In this document: in pieces, positions 60,090 through 64,000 of the stretch
Layout of the letters: the number at the start of each line of letters is the position of its first letter
How positions within the stretch are numbered: position 1 is the first letter of the stretch
Assembly (NCBI GenBank): GCA_002898295.1
Contig: BEHX01000007.1
Location: forward strand, 61,154 to 125,153
Length of the DNA: 64,000 nt
Direction: 5' to 3'
From: a bacterium HR21
GTDB taxonomy: Bacteria > Bacteroidota > Ignavibacteria > Kapaibacteriales > HRBIN21
Notes under the pieces: generated by a model
The model's database searches: none
Told to the model about the DNA's origin: nothing
Seen by the model: the letters and a program-made list of their open reading frames with translations, nothing else
Position numbers and translations under genes: made by a program

Positions 60090-60098
60090 GGTGCTTCC

Positions 60099-60596
60099 AT
60101 GAATGTGACGCAGAACACAGAAGCCCAGCGGATGAGTTTCTGGGAACGGCTCTACATTCCGGAAATCGTCCGCGGCTTGAGTATTACCTTGCGGCAGATG
60201 TTCAAGCCGAAGTTCACACGCCAGTATCCCGAAGAGCGCTGGGAGCCGCTGGGGTCATATCGCGGACGTCCAGTCCTGGTGCTCGATGAGGACGGCGAAC
60301 GCTGTGTTGCTTGCGGTCTCTGCTCGCGGGTCTGCCCAGCGCTCGCCATCGAGGTTCAGGCAGGGGAGACCGAACGCGACAAAGAGCGCTACCCGGTGAA
60401 GTTCGAAATCAACATGCTGCGGTGCATCTACTGCGGCTTCTGCGAAGAGGTCTGCCCCGAGGAGGCAATCGTCATGAGCAAGGATTACGAGCTCGTCTTC
60501 GAGGACCGGGAATCCGCCATCTTGGACAAAGAGCACTTACTGGTCCCGATCCACCAGCTGCAAGATCGACTGGAGTTCCTGCGACGGTACAAGTGA
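60099..60596 (+). CDS. nuoI: NADH-quinone oxidoreductase subunit I
   Basis: The 165-residue two-cluster ferredoxin subunit: [18 protein letters not shown] and [20 protein letters not shown] bind the two [4Fe-4S] clusters (N6a, N6b) that pass electrons toward quinone. The region before them, [16 protein letters not shown], is typical. It is the last plus-strand gene here: the next gene is convergent, so nuoJ-N and nuoA-F must lie elsewhere. Confidence 0.95.
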   Translation: MNVTQNTEAQRMSFWERLYIPEIVRGLSITLRQMFKPKFTRQYPEERWEPLGSYRGRPVLVLDEDGERCVACGLCSRVCPALAIEVQAGETERDKERYPVKFEINMLRCIYCGFCEEVCPEEAIVMSKDYELVFEDRESAILDKEHLLVPIHQLQDRLEFLRRYK

Positions 60597-60598
60597 AC

Positions 60599-61042
60599 CT
60601 ACAGCTCCTCAGGCAGTGGCGGCTCGCACGGCTTCCTGAGACGCTCCAATTCGCGTTCCAGTTCACGCTGGTAGCGACGGAGCCAGTCTCGGTATTCCCG
60701 GAAGGAGCGCTCCCAACGCCGCTGCCAGCGCTCGAACTGACGACGCCACTGGCGGAGATGGTGCTGATGCTTTCGCCGCAGCTCCTGCAGTTTGGATTCG
60801 AGCTCTCGCTGCCACTCCGGTTCTCTCCAGGGCTGCCAGGACCACTGCCTTTCGAAAAGCTCCCACAAAGAGTCCGGCAAGGGCGGAGGGAGTGACGGGA
60901 ATCTGGGAGGCGCAGGAAGCTCCCGGTGGAAGAAGCGGGGCTCGACGGAATCAGGGAAATTCTCCCCGAAGGGGCACTCAGTCCCCGAGGTGAGAACATC
61001 CGGCTGCAGGCTGAGGACGCTCCAGAGGAACACGGCGATCAT
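60599..61042 (-). CDS. Exported helical protein rich in Trp, Arg and Glu
   Basis: A 147-residue protein with a short hydrophobic N-terminus (MIAVFLWSVLSL) that may be a signal peptide, a Pro-rich linker (PAPPRFPSLPPPLPD) and a long charged helix. That helix has repeated WxxxF/WxxxL-type spacing (WELFERQW, RQWRRQFERWQRR, REYRDWLRRYQRELERELER). The frame opens at ATG 61069. No family recognised. It is 2 bp from the convergent nuoI and 93 bp downstream of merA on the same strand, so it may be the last gene of the mer transcript. The regular heptad-like composition supports a real protein. Confidence 0.5.
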   Translation of the reverse strand: MIAVFLWSVLSLQPDVLTSGTECPFGENFPDSVEPRFFHRELPAPPRFPSLPPPLPDSLWELFERQWSWQPWREPEWQRELESKLQELRRKHQHHLRQWRRQFERWQRRWERSFREYRDWLRRYQRELERELERLRKPCEPPLPEEL

Positions 61043-61135
61043 CGGCGCGAACCGCTGTTCGGGGAACACACTGTGCAGAGACGCTGCAGCCTACCGCTCG
61101 GTTTAGCACAAGGCTCTCTCTGGCAGCCCCACCTC

Positions 61136-62629
61136 TTACAGCACGCAGCAGCTCATGCGTTCAAGCGGGCGGATGCGACTCTGTGCGGCAATCTTCCAGG
61201 CTTCGCTGTACGTGGGGAAGACGTAAACCAGTTCCACGAGCTCTTCCACCCGCATTCCTGCTGCCATTGCCAGCAGAGGGATGTGGATGAGCTCAGAGGC
61301 ATGGGCGGCAAGGGCATGTGCACCACACAGCTTTCCGGAAGAGTCGACCACAAGCTTGACAAACCCGCGGGTGTCTTGCTGTGTCAGTGCTCGAGGAACG
61401 TTCTCCAGCGAGAGCCGAACACAGGAATATGAGCCCTGCGCTCGCCCATCATCCTCGGTCATTCCTATGGCAGCGACTTCCGGGTCGGTGAAGACAGCGT
61501 GGGGAACCAGTTCGTAGCGGAGCGAGCGAGAGTCGCCCGTCAGTGCGTTATGCGCTGCGTTCCATCCCTGGCGTGCTGCTACCGTCTCCAGGGGCATACG
61601 ACCTGTCACATCGCCGGCAGCGTAAATGCCGGCAACGCTGGTTTCCTGGCGAGCATCGGTGCGGATGAACCCACGCTCGTCCGTGAGGACACCTACCGTC
61701 TCCAAGCCTAGTCCGTCTGTATTGGCTCGAATCCCGGTTGCAACCAGGATTTGTTCTGCCTCAGCGAGGATTTCCCCTCCAGCGATGACACGCACATTGC
61801 CTGGTGTCCCTTCGACCCGTTCCAGGCGAATTCCCAAGAGGAACCGGATGCCTTCCGCCTCCAGATGCTGCTGGAGGCTCTGCGCGATCTCGCTATCGTG
61901 CTGAGGCAGGATGCGGGGCTGGAGCTCAATGACGGTCACCTCTGAACCGGCACGGCGGAAGAGCTGAGCGAATTCCAGCCCCATCGGTCCTGCTCCCAGG
62001 ATGACCAGCGAACGCGGCGGTGTGCGGAGAGACAGTGCGCTCTGATGGGTGAGCGGTCGCACAGCTTCAAGCCCTGGGATCGGAGGGACGAACGTTCGCG
62101 CGCCCGTTGCGATGAGTAGTCGGGGAGAGCGGAAAAGTTCCCCACCCGCTGCGACCAGGAAGTCGGATTCTGGAACACTGCAGCAGCTAGCAACGGCTGG
62201 CGCTGAGGGAATCTGCCCCAGAAGACGGGCACGCGCAGCTCGGAAGGTTACCATGCGCAGCCGCCCGAGCAACTCCTCGTAGTTGCGCCGCCGCAGAGCG
62301 TTGACCAGTTCCTCTTTGGTATCCACAAGCTGGGCGTAGTCGAGCTCGAGCTCCTCACGCCCCCGAAGCCACGGCTTCGCAGTTCTCTGCTGCAGGTGCC
62401 GGTATTGCTTGAGTGCTTGCAGGAGGTACTTGGACGGCACGCAGCCGACATTGACGCACGTACCCCCGAGGGGAAGTCCATCGTTGAGCATGAGTGTGCG
62501 AGCTCCTAGCTCATCGGCGCGGATGGCGGCGGAAAATGCTGCTGCTCCTCCGCCTATGATGATGAGGTCGAAGGGGACCGCGCTGTGAGGAGAGAACGGC
62601 GCGAAAGCAGCCTCATTCCTGGGAGTCAT
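61136..62629 (-). CDS. merA: Mercury(II) reductase-like flavoprotein
   Basis: A 497-residue FAD-NAD(P) disulfide oxidoreductase that in the family reduces Hg(II) to Hg(0). It has the FAD motif LIIIGGGAAAFSAAIRA, the redox disulfide GGTCVNVGCVPSKYLL (Cys58, Cys63), the NAD(P) motif LVILGAGPMGLEFAQLF and the C-terminal vicinal pair MSCCVL (Cys494, Cys495), the MerA hallmark. There is no N-terminal HMA (NmerA) domain. By my alignment the two active-site tyrosines of Tn501 MerA (Y264, Y605) are Pro and Phe here. ATG 62629 overlaps the merTP stop. Close context with merR and merTP supports the assignment. Confidence 0.85.
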   Translation of the reverse strand: MTPRNEAAFAPFSPHSAVPFDLIIIGGGAAAFSAAIRADELGARTLMLNDGLPLGGTCVNVGCVPSKYLLQALKQYRHLQQRTAKPWLRGREELELDYAQLVDTKEELVNALRRRNYEELLGRLRMVTFRAARARLLGQIPSAPAVASCCSVPESDFLVAAGGELFRSPRLLIATGARTFVPPIPGLEAVRPLTHQSALSLRTPPRSLVILGAGPMGLEFAQLFRRAGSEVTVIELQPRILPQHDSEIAQSLQQHLEAEGIRFLLGIRLERVEGTPGNVRVIAGGEILAEAEQILVATGIRANTDGLGLETVGVLTDERGFIRTDARQETSVAGIYAAGDVTGRMPLETVAARQGWNAAHNALTGDSRSLRYELVPHAVFTDPEVAAIGMTEDDGRAQGSYSCVRLSLENVPRALTQQDTRGFVKLVVDSSGKLCGAHALAAHASELIHIPLLAMAAGMRVEELVELVYVFPTYSEAWKIAAQSRIRPLERMSCCVL

Positions 62630-63321
62630 TGGCAGCACCGGGGCTGTGGAACGGGATGGGATGTATCCGTTGAGGATTGCTCCTCCCGAACAGAAATCAC
62701 TCGGTAACCGGCACGGCCGACGGCGTGCGTGAGCTTCGTCAGTGAGACCGAGCGGGGGACGCAGACGAAAGCTGCTCCCGCGGGGTATTCCACGCGAGCT
62801 TCCTGTGCCCCTGCCTGCAAGAGCGCACGCTTGACATGTACAGCACATGCTGCACAGCTCATACCCCCGATACGGAGGCGATAGCAGGCAAGGCTATCAC
62901 CCGGACCACCGGTAGAGGAGCTCCGGAGAGAGTCATCGGCAGCAGAAATCACAGGCGATGGAGATAGCTCGGTGGAGGCTCCGACCACAAGCGGATAGAG
63001 CCAGCTTCCCGCAACCAGTGCAGTGACCCCTAGGAGTAGCCACAGCCGACCGCGGCGCAGGTGCCACGGGAGATTCCCCCTGCTGCAGCAGTCGGCAACG
63101 GCACGGCGGCGCAGCTCCTGCCACCAGGCGACACCCAGGAGAACAAGCGCCAGCGGTAGCAGAACGGGACGGAGTTCTCCCAGTGTGCTGGTGGCAACGC
63201 TCCCCGCTAGTCCTACCAGCCCAAGCCCCAGTGGGAGCCAACAGCAAGCAGAAGCTCCAACAGCCAAAAGGATCGTGCTCAGAAGTGCCCAACGACCTCT
63301 GGTTTCGGGCGATGCGGTCAT
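62626..63321 (-). CDS. merTP: Fused mercuric transport protein MerT-MerP
   Basis: A 231-residue protein that joins an inner-membrane MerT part to a MerP part. Three helices carry Cys26-Cys27 in the first (GASACCWLPL) and a Cys78-Cys79 pair in the following loop (VADCCSRG). After the third helix (LWLLLGVTALVAGSWLYPL) and a linker comes an HMA metal-binding domain with GGMSCAACAVHVKRAL (Cys156, Cys159). The C-terminus has an extra CC pair (Cys229-Cys230). It should import Hg(II) for reduction by MerA. The ATG overlaps the merR stop (ATGA), and the stop overlaps merA. Confidence 0.88.
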   Translation of the reverse strand: MTASPETRGRWALLSTILLAVGASACCWLPLGLGLVGLAGSVATSTLGELRPVLLPLALVLLGVAWWQELRRRAVADCCSRGNLPWHLRRGRLWLLLGVTALVAGSWLYPLVVGASTELSPSPVISAADDSLRSSSTGGPGDSLACYRLRIGGMSCAACAVHVKRALLQAGAQEARVEYPAGAAFVCVPRSVSLTKLTHAVGRAGYRVISVREEQSSTDTSHPVPQPRCCQ

Positions 63322-63758
63322 CGTACTTCCTCCTCGAAAGGTTGGACAGCTGTATCCTCATGCAGGGCTTTCAGAACTGGGCAAGGCTCGGTCGGACGTC
63401 GCTCGCGGCACGCCTGCAGAAGCTCTTCCAGCACGAACTCGAGCCGCTCTAGGAGCATGCGTTTGCGCCGGATCAGACGCAGCTTCTGCTCAATCTGCTC
63501 CTGAACTCGCCGACACACCGTCGGGCTCGGCTTCTGCCAGTGAAGCTCCAGGAGCTCCCGAATCTCTTCCAACGTGAAGCCGAGTGCCTGAGCCTGGCGG
63601 ATAAAGCGAAGCCGGTGGAGCGCATGCTCGTCATAGCGACGGTAGCCTGTACGGGTGCGCTCGGCAGGCTGCAGTAGCCCCAACCGCTCGTAGTAACGCA
63701 ACGCCTCGGTACTCAGCCCTACTTCCTTGGCAAGCGCGCCGATGGTGTAAGATGCCAT
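63318..63758 (-). CDS. merR: Mercury-responsive regulator MerR
   Basis: A 146-residue MerR-family regulator. The winged helix-turn-helix reads YTIGALAKEVGLSTEALRYY, followed by the dimerisation helix. Cys82, Cys117 and Cys126 match the three Hg-binding residues of Tn501 MerR exactly in number, which distinguishes it from CueR or ZntR relatives. It is the first gene of the operon and overlaps merTP by 4 bp. A palindromic operator lies 4 nt upstream of the ATG, so it probably controls its own operon. Confidence 0.92.
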   Translation of the reverse strand: MASYTIGALAKEVGLSTEALRYYERLGLLQPAERTRTGYRRYDEHALHRLRFIRQAQALGFTLEEIRELLELHWQKPSPTVCRRVQEQIEQKLRLIRRKRMLLERLEFVLEELLQACRERRPTEPCPVLKALHEDTAVQPFEEEVR

Positions 63759-63762
63759 TGGA

Positions 63763-63781
63763 CAAGTTTACAGTAAACTTG
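63763..63781. promoter_or_regulatory. Palindromic operator of the mer operon
   Basis: CAAGTTTAC and GTAAACTTG flank one central base: a perfect 9-1-9 inverted repeat of 19 bp, the size of a MerR-family operator. Each half contains TAAACTTG on one strand, one mismatch from TAnnTTTG, so the palindrome may overlap a promoter in either direction. On the minus strand the element ends 4 nt before the merR ATG, as at murI. On the plus strand TTGGAC (63758-63763) could act as a -35 for rightward transcription. Confidence 0.65.
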
Positions 63782-63918
63782 ATACCACACAGCAGGAAAG
63801 ACGGTGGGGACGCGTGGGTATTGTTCCCCTTCCTGGGACCGGGATTCGAGGGAGCAGCATTTGGACACCGCGTAGTAAACCGCGGGAGTAGCTTCTCGTC
63901 TGGGCATAGTCATCTCCC

Positions 63919-64000
63919 ATGGTACTCCCTGACGAGTTGCTACTTCTATTCACAGCGCGGCAGGCTGCCCCGGCGGAACAGAGCCCCCACGGCCTCGGCC
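63919..64000 (+). CDS. Possible gene start running off the window
   Basis: From ATG 63919 the frame stays open for 27 codons to the edge, starting MVLPDELLLLFTARQA. No ribosome binding site is visible. It is the only rightward candidate that the mer palindrome could serve. The 160 bp before it hold no other gene I can support. Too short to classify. Confidence 0.25.
   Translation, partial: MVLPDELLLLFTARQAAPAEQSPHGLG

Noticed and set aside
60311..60895. Plus-strand frame of 194 codons after nuoI start
   Set aside because: Out of frame with nuoI and opposite the helical exported protein; low-complexity Leu/Pro composition.
63719..63913. 64-codon minus-strand frame overlapping the merR start and its operator
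   Set aside because: It would cover the palindrome and the merR start, has no ribosome site, and matches no family.

Overview
The window is 64 kb of compact, GC-rich bacterial chromosome with almost no free intergenic space. Several features point to a Gram-negative member of the Bacteroidota/Chlorobiota (FCB) group, and I think most likely a Kapabacteria-like lineage. These are a large secreted protein with a type IX secretion C-terminal domain, a PD40/OmpA envelope protein, LPS genes (lpxK, kdsD), and sites resembling the Bacteroidota promoter element TAnnTTTG. Many genes also have clear AGGAGG-type ribosome binding sites, and prolyl-tRNA synthetase is of the bacterial type with an editing insert, which fits a deep FCB lineage better than core Bacteroidia. 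The species assignment is inference. No insertion sequence, prophage, CRISPR array or rRNA operon was seen.

Layout. 1-6 kb: a TPR protein (cut at the left edge) converging on an envelope operon (beta-barrel protein, PD40-OmpA protein, DUF72 protein). 6-15.9 kb: one tightly overlapping plus-strand block with rsmB, murI, an HD-GYP protein, two peptide-type ABC permeases, a receiver-only response regulator, holA, proS, a PHP phosphoesterase and a PAP2 phosphatase. 15.9-17.5 kb: a minus-strand metallo-beta-lactamase-fold protein and an HNH endonuclease, divergent from carA. 18.7-30.6 kb: six tRNAs (Tyr, three tandem Gly, Thr, Trp) leading into secE-nusG-rplK-rplA-rplJ-rplL-rpoB-rpoC. 30.7-33.4 kb: a small zinc-ribbon protein and a family 5 uracil-DNA glycosylase, converging on lpxK and a methyltransferase.

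33.5-43.6 kb: the 1485-residue type IX cargo protein with its terminator, a HIT protein, kdsD, two membrane proteins, bshC (bacillithiol synthesis, opposite strand) and an unknown exported protein. 43.6-49.5 kb: rpmG, guaB, an M24 peptidase, a glycosyltransferase and nadA, converging on a DUF4159 protein. 49.5-57.2 kb: murF-mraY, a divergent phosphofructokinase, an ABC-2 permease pair, coaBC, a TetR regulator and a small membrane protein. 57.2-60.6 kb: nuoG-nuoH-nuoI. 60.6-63.8 kb: on the minus strand, a tryptophan/arginine-rich helical exported protein and a compact mercury-resistance operon merR-merTP-merA with a perfect palindromic operator beside the merR start codon.

Most of the window is housekeeping: translation, transcription, cell wall, LPS, NAD, CoA, nucleotide and respiratory functions. 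The accessory-looking part is the mer operon. It pairs a three-cysteine MerR with a fused MerT-MerP importer and a MerA that keeps the redox and C-terminal cysteine pairs but, by my alignment from memory, lacks both active-site tyrosines. Other points of interest are the 80-bp-period tandem tRNA-Gly array with an anticodon switch, the absence of tuf from a locus where it is usual in Bacteroidota, repeated long tail-to-tail gene overlaps, and possible leaderless transcripts for murI and merR.
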